This document shows, one piece after another, positions 10,901-21,279 of a stretch of 64,000 nt of DNA. The first letter of the stretch is position 1. Every line of letters starts with the position of its first letter. Source of the DNA: Nannochloris sp. 'desiccata'. Lineage: Eukaryota > Chlorophyta > Trebouxiophyceae > Chlorellales > Chlorellaceae. Position numbers and translations under genes: made by a program. The notes beneath the pieces are model-generated. The model saw nothing but the letters and a program-made list of their open reading frames with translations. It searched no databases and was not told where the DNA came from. Where the stretch lies: contig JAGTXX020000001.1 of NCBI GenBank assembly GCA_019044685.2, positions 186,001-250,000 of the forward strand, read 5' to 3'.

Positions 10901-13900
10901 TAAGGAGGTTTTTATCACTTGCCAAACAGCCTGGGCTCCAGCAACCGTTCTTTCATTAGGCGCCATTATTGCCGCTGCAGCGCCACCAGCTACGTCTTTG
11001 GCAGCAGAGGCCCAGCGCTTGATAAAAGAAGCCCATGCAGCCAAAATTTCATTATTTTTACTAGTATACATACCGCTTAAAGCAAATCCAGCCTCGGTCT
11101 GTTTACAAAGTTCAGAGAAAATTGAACTATACGCTGCAACTGCCTGTTTTGCAGCTACAGCAGCGGCGCTTTTCTTTGCTGCTGCAGCTTGCTGCGAAGG
11201 AACGGGTGGAGGTGGAGGTGGAGACCATAATAATAACACAGCCAACGGTGTCACATCAGGGAGTCTACGTAGAAAGTCCTTTGGATCTCTGCTCCCTCTA
11301 CCTAATAAAGCTTTAGGAAGAATAGAAACGAGCTTATGCATCACTCCTTGAGCATCACCAGCACCTGCGAGAGCTGCTCTAGTTCGGTTGCTCCAGGGAA
11401 AATGACCACGTGAACTTGTGCCACCTGGAGTTGTTGATGATTTAGAGATTTTGCCAACATTGCCACGTTGCTGTCGGCGGCGAATAGTGTGCTCATACCT
11501 TAGAACATGCACCACCAACTCCTCGCACGCTGAAATATTAAAATCAGTGACATCATTATTATCACCTCTTTGTTGATTTCTCAATAAAGCAGCAAATTCC
11601 CACATTTCTCGAGTCAAAATTCCATTTTCTTCTAAAACAACAAAATCATAGTTGGCCAAAGAAGCACACGCTTGGCTTCTTACCGAGCTTGCAACAGAAT
11701 GATGATTCGATGCAGCTGCCCATAACGCTTTCAGAATACCTCGAGAGATCTCAGGATAAACTGCTGAATCGAGACCTCCAGAAGCAAGCACTCGCAACCA
11801 CGCTCCAGCTGCAAGAGGATGCTGTGGCAAAGTCGGCACCAGTGGCTGTACTATCTTCCAAGCTTTATAGAAATCGAGTATATCAGCTTCACAAAGCTCA
11901 GCAACGCATTCCAAACCAGCTGCCTGTACTTCAGGATCTATGCTTCGTCCTTTATCTTGGGCGGAATTTTCAAGGCACTCTGTGATTGCGTGGATAAGAT
12001 CTTTTGCTCTTTCTCCATCTTGAGCGCACACATCAGCTAAAGAAGCAGCCCAGGCACGTCGTAAGGCGGGATCTTCTGCCATTTGAGGAGTAATCGCTGT
12101 TCTTCTGCCTCCAGCAGGAGCTGAATAGGAGAGCAAAGCTGTGCGCAGGTGGGGAAATCCTCTGCCTGTGGTCAACCACATTTCGCACAGCATGCGCAGC
12201 GCGACACCTTGAAGAAACTCTGGTGCCGGTGGAGCGAGTAAAGGTTGTAAAGCGCGAACTGTGAAGGCTACAGTGGAAGGGTGCACTGCAAGGCGAGGCA
12301 AAGCATACAAGGTAGGCAGCACGCTAGCTAAAGCAGCTTCTAAATCACTCTGAGTATCTTTATCGTTATCTGTTTTACCAAAGAGAGTAGTAATTCTCTC
12401 AACAGTGGCGTGCAGCTTGTGTATTACCACAGGCAGGGCTGTAATACCCAACAATGGCGCAGCACGCACAGCAGCAATCAATGCCTCGACAGCAGACCTG
12501 GCCACCACTGCCTCCGGGTGATGCATTAAAGTTAAGAGTATAGCAGTAGTAGGCAGAGATATCGAAGCAAGCGTATTTGTAGAAGGTGTTTCTATTGAAG
12601 ACAGGTCGCTTTCGAGGGAGTGAAGCCAGCATCGTGCTACGCTTGAGTTTGACCATAGCATGCTCAGCACAGACGATCTGTCCATGTCGCCATTGCTGCT
12701 AATGTATGTACTATTGTATTTATTAACAGCAGCAAGGGCACGTGATGTCCACTCTTTCACGTTTTTTAACTGTCCAAAGGCCATACCGGGAGCGAGCTGC
12801 ACGGACATGGCGGCCGCGAGCCATTGTGGTTGCTGCTGGTGCCGTTGTCCGGAAACACCACCACCTGCCTTTTCTTCTTCTTCTTTTTCTTCTTCTTCTT
12901 TTTCTTCTTCTTCTTTTTCTTCTTCAAATAGCAGCACAGAACAGAGTAAAGACAATGCCGCAGTGGCATCTCCACTACTCACACTCGACCTGACCCTAAA
13001 TTTCGTCAACTGCAAAGGAATCGCACCTGCACTTCCTGACGTATCAAGGACGACAGCTGGTTTCCAGTAAGAAAAGATCGTACCAAGGGCAGCAATACAA
13101 GGAGCAATACTGCCACCATAGCTCGATATATCATCGCAGAGGGAAAAGAGAGCTTCTACTAACTCAGTGACTATATGAACACCTGCAAAGCAACATGGAA
13201 TATTTTTGTCATAAGAAGAGTAAAATTAAATTTATAACCCGATCAAAAATGAAGCTTACCTGGCTCTAATTCGCAGGATTCTAGTAGATCCATAATATCA
13301 GCAATACATGATTCTGCAAATAATTGCTGTGCTGTTGATTGCACTTGCAATGTAGGAAGAAAGGAGCACAGCAGGCGCAGCATGGCATGTTGACTTTCCG
13401 GAGCAACAGGGGCTGGACTCCTAGATACAGCTGCAGCTGTTCGGACGAGGCTACTGTGTAGATTCGTTGCATGCTGTGGATATTGCTTTAATACCGTAGG
13501 ATCAAGGAATACAAAGCTTAAAAAGGGCCTTAGAGAGTTTAGGACAACGTTATAGTCTTCTGTGCTAGCTGAAGCCAAAATTTGTTTTGATAACATTTTG
13601 CAGATGCTAGAAATAAGCTCTATGCCGGCAAAAGGAGAGGCTATTAATGCTTTACTCAGTATATGCGATTTCCAAAGCATATTTTGAGTAGGGTTACCAA
13701 CATTTGTCAAGTCGCGGCTTAGCTGAAAATGCCAAATTGATACCAAGGCAGCGGTGAGCGGGGCAGCAGAGGCAGGGGAAGCCACTGTGAGTGCTGTTAA
13801 TAGCAAGGATTGCGCCGCATTGGTGTCTACTTTGTTACCACGTGTAGCTTCAAGAAGTTTCTCGGCTGCTACGCCTGCTGCTTGGCCATCTTGTAAGCAG

Positions 13901-14073
13901 AGGCACTGTAAGATGGCGGCCTCGGAGGCGGCGGTGGAAAGATGCGCGGAAGAAGAGGGAAGGCTCGTCCCCCGACAGACTGCATCGAATATAGCAACGA
14001 TGGCATAATGTTGCACTGGTCCTGGAGTATCCAATTTGGACAGCTGCTGCTGGAGAGCAGTGGAACTTGACAT
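7992..14073 (-). CDS. RST1: RST1/FOCAD (focadhesin)-like giant HEAT-repeat protein
   Basis: Three exons, 14073-13260, 13182-9793 and 9682-7992, with introns of 77 and 110 bp and phase 1 junctions, encode about 1964 aa. The protein is almost entirely amphipathic helical repeat. The central part closely follows plant RESURRECTION1 (RST1) and animal focadhesin, notably the blocks around VALRMLCEMW and LECVAELCEADILDFYKAW. Known plant RST1 is about 1840 aa and works with RIPR at the Ski/exosome complex in cytoplasmic RNA decay; human FOCAD stabilises the SKI complex. Length and conserved blocks support an orthologue. An (EEEEK)3 insertion from a 15-bp repeat sits near 12868-12927. The ATG at 14073 is the only good start before the first intron. 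It is divergently paired with a nucleotidyltransferase gene that probably also acts on RNA 3' ends, which may be coincidental. Confidence 0.85.
12868..12927 (-). repeat. 15-bp tandem repeat coding (EEEEK)n
   Basis: Runs of TTC on the forward strand, punctuated by TTT every 15 bases, encode three EEEEK units plus flanking Glu/Lys in the RST1/FOCAD protein. It is a coding microsatellite that could vary between strains. Confidence 0.8.
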
Positions 14074-14482
14074 TAGGCTGCGATCATGAAATTATTTTTG
14101 ATCACATTAAGTTACATAGAAAGAGCACACGTTGGGCTTTATATCGCGGTATCATGATGGCTATTAGATGATAAATGTGCAATACCTAATTAAACGGAGT
14201 ACGGAATAACGGTTGCGTGGGTTCTTAACCTGGACGGTCTGGCTGTTTTCAAAACGCAACTCAAACATAAAAAAAAGCCCCTTTACGTTGAATACCTCAT
14301 AAAGTCACGACATCACTAAATCACATATCAATCATTGTACGTATATAGTTGAAGGCGGAGACTCATGCAAGCCATCATCATTAACCTTAACTGATCACAT
14401 GCAAATTAAATAAAACATCGTCATGAACTTGACCCTGTCGATGCCTCCTTTACTATTCCTCAATTCTTAAGCATAGCCAACG
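14074..14482. promoter_or_regulatory. bidirectional promoter, RST1 and poly(A) polymerase-like gene
   Basis: A 409-bp spacer separates two divergent ATGs. It contains TGATCA at 14099-14104 (26 bp upstream of the RST1-like start) and at 14392-14397 (about 90 bp upstream of the polymerase start); both are followed by CA. The same hexamer recurs in other upstream regions of the window, so it is a candidate promoter element. Confidence 0.45.
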
Positions 14483-16886
14483 ATGGCTCGAGCTCCAGAA
14501 GAGGAGGTTGCGTTTGGCTTTGAGGATGCCATTGGTAAGAAACTTGAATATTAATCTTAAAAGCCATTCCCGCTGGCACCACCAAACCCCCAAATCTTAA
14601 AATTTTCTCTTTTTTATTTTAATTTATACAGCGAGCGGATTGGATGGATTTCAAGGCACCATACCGACCAAATTCTTCCCTACGCCAACATCTGAAACAT
14701 CCCCATCTTCAGAAAAACAAGCCACTCAATATCTTGCCGGCATCATCGGCGCATCTCTTTCCCAACTACAGTCCACTGCTACAACTACCTGGTCTCCCCA
14801 CGCTGCTGAACTTGTCGAAATAACTCTCCGTAGCCTTGTCCGCTGGGCGTCGCCAACGCCGGAAGATAGAAAAGCAAGAGAAGGTGTTATCGCCAGATTA
14901 AGTGGTCTAGCCGAAAGCGGGATTCGATTCTGCAGGGGTCTCTACATCTCTGCGTACGGGAGTTTTACCAGTGGGTTGTATACCCCACACGGGGATTTAG
15001 ATTTATCAATTGAAGGTGTTGCTATCATGCGAGATGACTGTACAGGGGATACCTGGCCTGTTCCTGTTGAAAATCTGCAAAGAAAAGAGCGGGAAAAATT
15101 TCTTCATGCCCTCGCTGGAAGACTGGGAGCTCGTGGAGCTAATAAATTAGTTAGAATCACCCATGCACGCGTTCCTATTATTAAATTTGTAGATCATATT
15201 ACTGGAGTGGAAGTAGATGTGGCAATAGATTCTATAGGAGCGCAATTTAAGTCCGTGGCTGTTGGGATCATAGCCTCGATGGATTGGAGAGTTGGTGCTC
15301 TAGTACGGTTAATCAAGTTGTGGGCAAGGCATCATGATTTAAACGACTCATCTACAGGGACGTTTAATTCATTTGCCTTGACGTTGTTAGTTATTTTTCA
15401 TTGTCAAACAAGATCACCGGCAATCTTGCCACCATTGGCAGAGTTATTTGGATCCAGTGACAGCTGTGGTGTTGATGGCGATGGCGAAGAAGATAATGAA
15501 GAAGAAAGGCCTATGCATGAACACAGACGTCCAGATTTGACGCGATTACGTGATATGCAACACGAAGTCAATTTTAGAGCAGCAGCAAGGACACTTGACC
15601 AATCTGGGAAAGAATCAAAAAATCAAGAGACGTTGCTAGAGCTTATTTCTTCCTTTTTCTCCATGTTTCAAGGGTTAATGGAAGGTTGGAATGGCCCAGA
15701 TGAAGCATTATCACGTGTACTATGCCGCGTTCGTGTCGATACGTGGCATGGATGTTTGAAATATCGTCCCTGGACGGACAAAAAAGATGGCGCATATCAC
15801 TGTTCCATTGAAGACCCACTTGACTCTACCGACAATGTAGGACGGACAATCCGTGATAGTGGGACTATAGACCGAATAGGAAAATGTTTAGACCAAGCAG
15901 TAAAGATATGTAGTGAAACAATGACGGTAGACAACTTTGAACAAGGGCTGGAACAGTTATTTGGCTCGGAAGTATTAGAGGCTGCATACTTTAATGATCA
16001 AAGATTAATAGAGCGAAGGGAGTTGAAAGATATAACTGAAGGGGTGTTGCCAACGGAATTATGGGTACCAGAGAGTTTGAAAGGGTATGTATCACGGTCA
16101 CAGCCGTTTGTGGAGCCCGAAATAAATGGACCTCGTAGAGGAACCCGGCTTGCAGAAGGCGGAGGTGGTGGTAGTCAGTTACGGCCTAATATCTTTTCTC
16201 CTGGTGCCGTATTAGAATTCCCTAAATTAACTCTTAATGGGAGAAACCCATTTATATCTAATACTACTGGTGCTGGTACTGGTGGTCTTCTCCAGGATGG
16301 TTTAACTCCTATGGATCTGGATCTGGAAGAAGAAGATGACGATCAGCAGGAGAATAATGCCATGGAAACTCTTGAGAATAGTGGATTATCTGGTTCTATA
16401 TACTGGGATGGCTTGCACGTATTGATTAAACAAACGAATGCCGTACTGGCTACAGAAGCTGCAGCGGAAGCTGTGAGGGAAGCTGAAAAACAAGCTCATC
16501 GTGCTGTGAGAAGAGAAGCAAAACAGTTAAAGGAGAAAGCGAGAAAGGAATTGAAAAAGTCAAAAAATGATGGAGTTGCTGAGAAGAAGACAGTTGCCGA
16601 AGTACCAAGAAATGGAGAAGGGAGAGCAGCAGCACTGGCAGCACGAGAGAAACCACAAGCAGAAGGTCAGCCTACTGCACCAACATCAGAGCGGTCAGGA
16701 AAGAGGCCAAATAGGAGAGAAAGGAGAAGACATGGAGGAGGTCGTGGTGGAAAGATTAATAATACTGGCAAGAGTGGGGATGGTACAAATGATGCTAGTA
16801 AGCAAAATGGTGGTGACAATGGAACGAGGCAGCCTCGTCCTGCTGTTATTGTTGTTCCTCGGCCACCACCACCGCCTGGCCTTTAA
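14483..16886 (+). CDS. non-canonical poly(A)/poly(U) polymerase (TRF4/Cid1 family)
   Basis: Exons 14483-14534 and 14632-16886 (97-bp intron, phase 1) give 768 aa. The nucleotidyltransferase core has the GS motif and the first two catalytic aspartates in GSFTSGLYTPHGDLDLS (about residues 124-141) and the third carboxylate in VEVDVAID (about 210). A PAP-associated helical region follows (FNSFALTLLVIFHC, about 261), interrupted by an acidic insertion around 285-300. The C-terminal 150 residues are a charged coiled coil and a basic RRERRRHGGGRG tail, a likely RNA-binding extension. Family members add untemplated A or U to RNA 3' ends. Which nucleotide is used cannot be read from the sequence with confidence, so URT1, HESO1 or TRF4 type is left open. 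Confidence 0.87.
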
Positions 16887-17591
16887 GTTGCTTAGTTAAT
16901 TTTTTAACTTGCACGTTTAGTTTTTCTTTCTGTTTCTGTTAAGTATTTGACGGTTTACAGTATTACATGCAACGTAGATATGTAATAAGTCAAGGAGGGA
17001 GTCGAGGCGGCGTGAAATTATAAAATGCCGAAACTCAAGTGATCTTAACCAATTAAAATCTGGTGAAATGGTGTTGCTGTATCCCCAAACATGCAAGAAA
17101 CATATGAAAATGTATCGAGATGGCCATCGGAAGCAGGGTACGGCAACTGCATCAACTGAGCTTTCGTAGCAGATTGGGTTTGATTATTGCAAGGTCTACC
17201 CTGTTTGGACTTTAAGAGCGCTGTACTGCCAAAGTTAGCCCCAGAATCAGCTAAGAACAGCTAGTCCCTTGTTGTCTATCGATTTAAAGCGATTAGAACG
17301 ACGGATCGGGGAACACGTTCTCTCATCGCCAATTTCCAGCAATGCAAACAAACGTGTGGCTACAACCTGTCTGAAACACGGCGCGCAGTCTCTGGAGTTA
17401 ATCGGAATAAACTCTAGCTTATATTTCTGCAAGAAATAGGCAAACCTTCAAATATGGGTGTGTATGAAGTCCGATTTTTGTCCCACTCCTCTATGTTTCA
17501 ACACAGCAGCCGCGTTATTTCCCAAAGAAGAGGCAAAAACTGTCCTAAAGCTGGCATTTTAACCAACAATTAAATTTTATTCGTGCTGAAT
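16887..17591. other. intergenic with putative shared upstream element
   Basis: About 705 bases without a convincing gene. The last 52 bases before the next ATG hold the element at 17540-17560, CTGTCCTAAAGCTGGCATTT plus one T. It is nearly repeated (two differences) at 21236-21256 in front of the paralogous gene. The remainder is unremarkable. Confidence 0.5.
17540..17560 (+). promoter_or_regulatory. conserved 21-nt upstream element, copy 1
   Basis: The core CCTAAAGCTGGCATTTT ends 31 bases before the ATG at 17592. The paralogous gene has the same element with one G-to-C change in the core (and one T-to-C just before it), ending 23 bases before its ATG. The surrounding bases are not conserved. 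This suggests a core promoter or 5' UTR element kept since the duplication. Confidence 0.5.
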
Positions 17592-19036
17592 ATGGTTTCT
17601 ACAAGACGGTTTGCGAGCAGAAACGGCACAGCTATGGGCGTGCCTGCCTCTCCTTCACATGATCGATCATCATTAAGGATCACACCCACTCCCACTGCAC
17701 CCCCCCACCTGGTCGCCACAGCCGCCCCAGTGGTCCAAAACAATACCCAGGTAATTATAGGCATGGCTGCGCACCAGCGTTCCTCATGCAACGGCGCCGC
17801 ACTGCCCACTCTGACAATGATTCCGTGGACTAAACTGAGCACAGCAAAAACTCATTTCCACCCTTCGATTTCTTTCCTTTCCAGGCCCCTTACTCTCGTG
17901 GAATAAGAGTTGAAGACTTACAAAGATACATCTGCGATCTCTGGAGACCCCTTATGGCTGGCATCGATGCTTACTCCCCTCCTGAGAAATGCTCGGGTCC
18001 TGGCCGCCCCAAACGCCACGACCACAGCGGCATTACGCTGAAAATCGTCAAGGTTGCTCTCGGCAATAAATTTTCTATTGACGAGGCTGAGTTTCTCTTG
18101 GCAAAGATGGATTCCAACCCTGATTTTGCTGGACTTACCTGGTTTACTCCTGCCAAAACCATCCGCAATCGCACAAAGGCTACTATCCTCTACAACGCGT
18201 ACCATGACCCTGCGCTTCCACTTCCTGAGAAAATTAAACCTGCCAAACGTGCTCCTGCCGGACATACTTGGGAAAGTGCATACCCTGCTCATCCAAATTG
18301 GGACCAGCATGTACACATCATTGCCAAGTCTATTATGGCTGTAGAAGCGACGATGGCGACAGACGGTGAAATTTTCAATGCAATAGAGATGGCGTGTAAA
18401 GCTGTTGCGCTCTGGGATACAATCCATCCTGATGAGTTTGCAGAGTATATGAAGAAGAAAGGAAAGACCAAGAACAAGAGGAAGCGCGCCCGTGAAGCTC
18501 AGGGGTCTGAGAATGCTGTATCTGTCCCTGTGCCAGCTCCTGCTACAGAGGCTACTACTGTTGCTCAACGCAGGCAGCGGCGCTCCAGGACCAGCAGCAC
18601 TCCAACTCCTAGGACCATGAATCAAAACCTGGGAACTATCACTTCCTCGTATGGTCTTGAACTTACACCTACTAACCAGCTGCTGCACAATGGCTTTGCC
18701 TCCGCCATGCCGATTGCTGTCTCTGCTGTCGCTCCTGCAGCTCCCGCGCCTGCCCCTGCTGCGGCTATGGATTTTTTATCTTTGGGATCTCACAGTTTAT
18801 ATTCATACTATCGGTATCAAGCCCATGGAAGCGACATACCTCGTTACATGTATGAAGAGAGACACAACGGCCACGTCCACCAGCACATGCCTGCTGTCTT
18901 GGAGCAAGCGCTGCAGCAGCCTCTGCCCGAGGAGGACTCGCAACAAGAGGTCTCGCTGTCACCTGATCACTTTCCTAATATCGATGGACTTGACTTTGAC
19001 GATATCTTCAACGCGGATATTTTGGACAGTTATTGA
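17592..19036 (+). CDS. putative nuclear regulator, paralogue 1 (unknown family)
   Basis: Exons 17592-17750 (159 nt, phase 0, donor GTAATT) and 17885-19036 give 436 aa. The exon 1/2 junction falls before an APYSRGIRVEDLQ block. The domain at about 55-200 has a GRPKRHDH motif (about 92), WFTPAKTIRNRTKA (about 139) and FNAIEMACKAVALWDTI (about 195), then a KKKGKTKNKRKRAR basic stretch that looks like a nuclear localisation signal. An Ala/Pro-rich linker follows, and an acidic-hydrophobic C-terminus (IDGLDFDDIFNADILDSY) that resembles an activation segment. I do not know the family. The gene at 21280-22862 shares exon 1 length, intron position and domain, so the two are tandem paralogues. A transcription-regulator role is inference from composition only. 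Confidence 0.72.
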
Positions 19037-19904
19037 TGGTGATTGGCAGTTCACTGGATACTTGCTCATGCTCAGCACACCGAGAGCGAGTGGTGTGTAT
19101 CCACACTGGACCCTCTTCCTCCTCCTACAACCACAACCGATACTTTATATTAATACTGAAGATACAGCAATGCGTATGTATTTGTCGACTTTATCAACAA
19201 TTCTTCGCTTATTGAATACTTGAATACTATTTTGGGAAAAAATGTTTAGAGAAAAAATAATTTGCCCACTATCTACGTGATTATTAATATTTGCTTTTTG
19301 TTGTTATTGGTTATTTACTCTAGTGATTAATGATCTATTGCGTGAATTGGGACCATATACGCTCGAACCTTCTTTTCTTGTTTGTTTCTAATTAGAAAAC
19401 ATAGTTAGGGTGCCGTGAAGTGGTGTTGTTTAAAGGCCCTCCACCTTCCCCTTGGCTCTATTTCTTTCTTTCTTTCTTCCTGTTTTGTACTCTACAGTGC
19501 TACTATCCATACCATAAAAATAGACATATGCCCTAATACACAGAAAACTGTGTTTTTTATCGTTTGTTTTGGGGGCTCAGATGCCTTTTTCCTTTGTTTT
19601 ATTTCCCTCTCTTGATGTAAAAAAAAGTTGTACGCTCACGAAGGCAAAAATGCAATTGGTGGGCTTGAGAAGAAGGTACCTAGACTGCAAGCTTCTTTGG
19701 GGTTACTTATATTACAGAGGAAACAAAATACTATCAAATACATATGGATTACAGCAGTAGAATAAATTAATTCGCGGGAAATATAGGGAAGAAAAATCAC
19801 TTTCTTTGTATCAGCGGCCATCACACCATTCATCTGTTTTTATTTATTTCATTGATTTACTTTCATTTTTAATATATTCTTTCTTTTTTATATACAAAAT
19901 TCAT
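19037..19904. other. intergenic, 3' ends of two convergent genes
   Basis: An 868-bp AT-rich spacer between convergent stop codons. It contains several TTTCTT runs and poly-T tracts. Open frames here have no start or splice support and look random. Nothing else is seen. Confidence 0.5.
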
Positions 19905-20981
19905 TTAAATAGTGCTTCCTGTGTTTTGGATATCACCAAATCCGGTGCAGTATGAAGGATCGCCAACCACTTCTTTGAGAATGAGGTCGGCATTTGCATC
20001 AAACACGCGCACCCACAGAAAACGCCCAGTAGGATCTCCATGTGCTGCTATTTTTTCATAGACAGCCTTCAGCAACCAAAGATCAATGCAATTGGCTGCA
20101 CGAGTATGTTTTCCAAGAGCCAGGGACAGCGTGGTATTCAGCGCGTCCCCGGAGATAAATTCGCCTAGCATCAAGTAGGGTCCAAGGCCGATCGTTACTA
20201 TTGCCGAAACAAAGAACAAACGGATGACAGAAATCCACAATAATTTATCTTTATCGTGCACTTCAGGTGCATTTTTAATACGTTGCACAGATGCAGCAAG
20301 CTGTTTAACATACGCTGCCATCTCGCTGCCAGCCTCTAAAATGCTCATATTGTGCAGAGCATTGGCGACATTGCCCACGTCAATGGCATGTAAGAACACT
20401 GGATCTTTCATGTTTTCCACCATGGTCTCGTAATCATTGCTGTGCATCAAGCTAGCAGTGGTAGACTTGTCGCATCCGTTGAGCGCCTGTAAGAACGGCT
20501 TGCCGCAGTCGTCGTGAGTTAAGAAACTCAGGTGCTCCATACTATTATGTGCCGAAGACGTTTCAGGACGCAAAACAGACATCACCTCGCGCATAATGCA
20601 AGTAGAAAGTCCGTCAAATACCACATCCAGGGGTTTGCAGCGACCCGTAGCCCAGAATTGATTCCGATTGTTATCTTTCAAGCAGAAGATGCGCTCAAAC
20701 CCAGCCTCCACGTTCCCAGACATTGGTGGGAAATATGCCATTGGATCGCATTCAGGAACAGAGACATGGTGGTCATTAAGTGAAATTATGGGCTCTTCAA
20801 TCGACGAAATTCCAACGCTGGAAGACGGAATTTCAATGTTACGAGGTCTTTTTCCAGACTTTGCTGGTTTTTTCAACCCAACAACAGATGCAAATTTCTT
20901 TGTGGGTAATCTAGCTGTTTCTTTCTTGATTTGGAGTCTTATGGACCTTCTGACCTGGGATTCATTGTTTTGCTGAACCAT
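19905..20981 (-). CDS. unknown nuclear-type protein between the paralogue pair
   Basis: A single open frame of 358 aa from the ATG whose first base is 20981 (MVQQNNESQVRRSIRLQ). In-frame sequence continues upstream without a better ATG. The N-terminus is basic (RRSIRLQIKKE, KKPAKSGKRPRN), resembling nuclear localisation or DNA-contacting arms. Residues 120-350 are mostly helical with one hydrophobic stretch (SVIRLFFVSAIVTIGLGPYLML) that could be a buried helix or a membrane segment. No family is recognised. It sits head to head with paralogue 2 (298-bp gap) and tail to tail with paralogue 1. The three may be one lineage-specific cluster, but no sequence similarity between this protein and its neighbours is evident by eye. 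Confidence 0.6.
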   Translation of the reverse strand: MVQQNNESQVRRSIRLQIKKETARLPTKKFASVVGLKKPAKSGKRPRNIEIPSSSVGISSIEEPIISLNDHHVSVPECDPMAYFPPMSGNVEAGFERIFCLKDNNRNQFWATGRCKPLDVVFDGLSTCIMREVMSVLRPETSSAHNSMEHLSFLTHDDCGKPFLQALNGCDKSTTASLMHSNDYETMVENMKDPVFLHAIDVGNVANALHNMSILEAGSEMAAYVKQLAASVQRIKNAPEVHDKDKLLWISVIRLFFVSAIVTIGLGPYLMLGEFISGDALNTTLSLALGKHTRAANCIDLWLLKAVYEKIAAHGDPTGRFLWVRVFDANADLILKEVVGDPSYCTGFGDIQNTGSTI

Positions 20982-21235
20982 CGCGATGTGCAGAGAGAAG
21001 TTGGCGCTGATAAACTCGAAGAAATGCTCTAGAAACACTCGAATATATGTTTATCCAGTGTTTAAAACCTAAATGCGGATAAAGAAGCGATTATATTTTC
21101 GAAAAACGAAAATATAAATAATTGTATAATGCTGACAAGCGGTGTCCCAGTGCATTTAAGCATCTGCAAAGGCCACACCCAATTGTCCCCGAATTTTAGG
21201 CTCATTCAGCGCGTGGAGGACTGAAAAGCCCAAAT

Positions 21236-21256
21236 CTGCCCTAAAGCTCGCATTTT
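21236..21256 (+). promoter_or_regulatory. conserved 21-nt upstream element, copy 2
   Basis: CTGCCCTAAAGCTCGCATTT plus one T ends 23 bases before the ATG at 21280. It matches copy 1 at 17540-17560 with two differences. It lies within the 298-bp head-to-head spacer shared with the reverse-strand unknown gene. Confidence 0.5.
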
Positions 21257-21279
21257 TAGGTTTTTATAAATTATAAAAG

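Noticed and set aside
17918..18688. 256-codon reverse frame over paralogue 1
   Set aside because: Paralogue 1 has a conserved exon structure and domain shared with paralogue 2; the antisense frame has neither.
18651..19223. Forward frame overlapping the 3' end of paralogue 1
   Set aside because: Out-of-frame reading of the coding end and 3' UTR with no domain.
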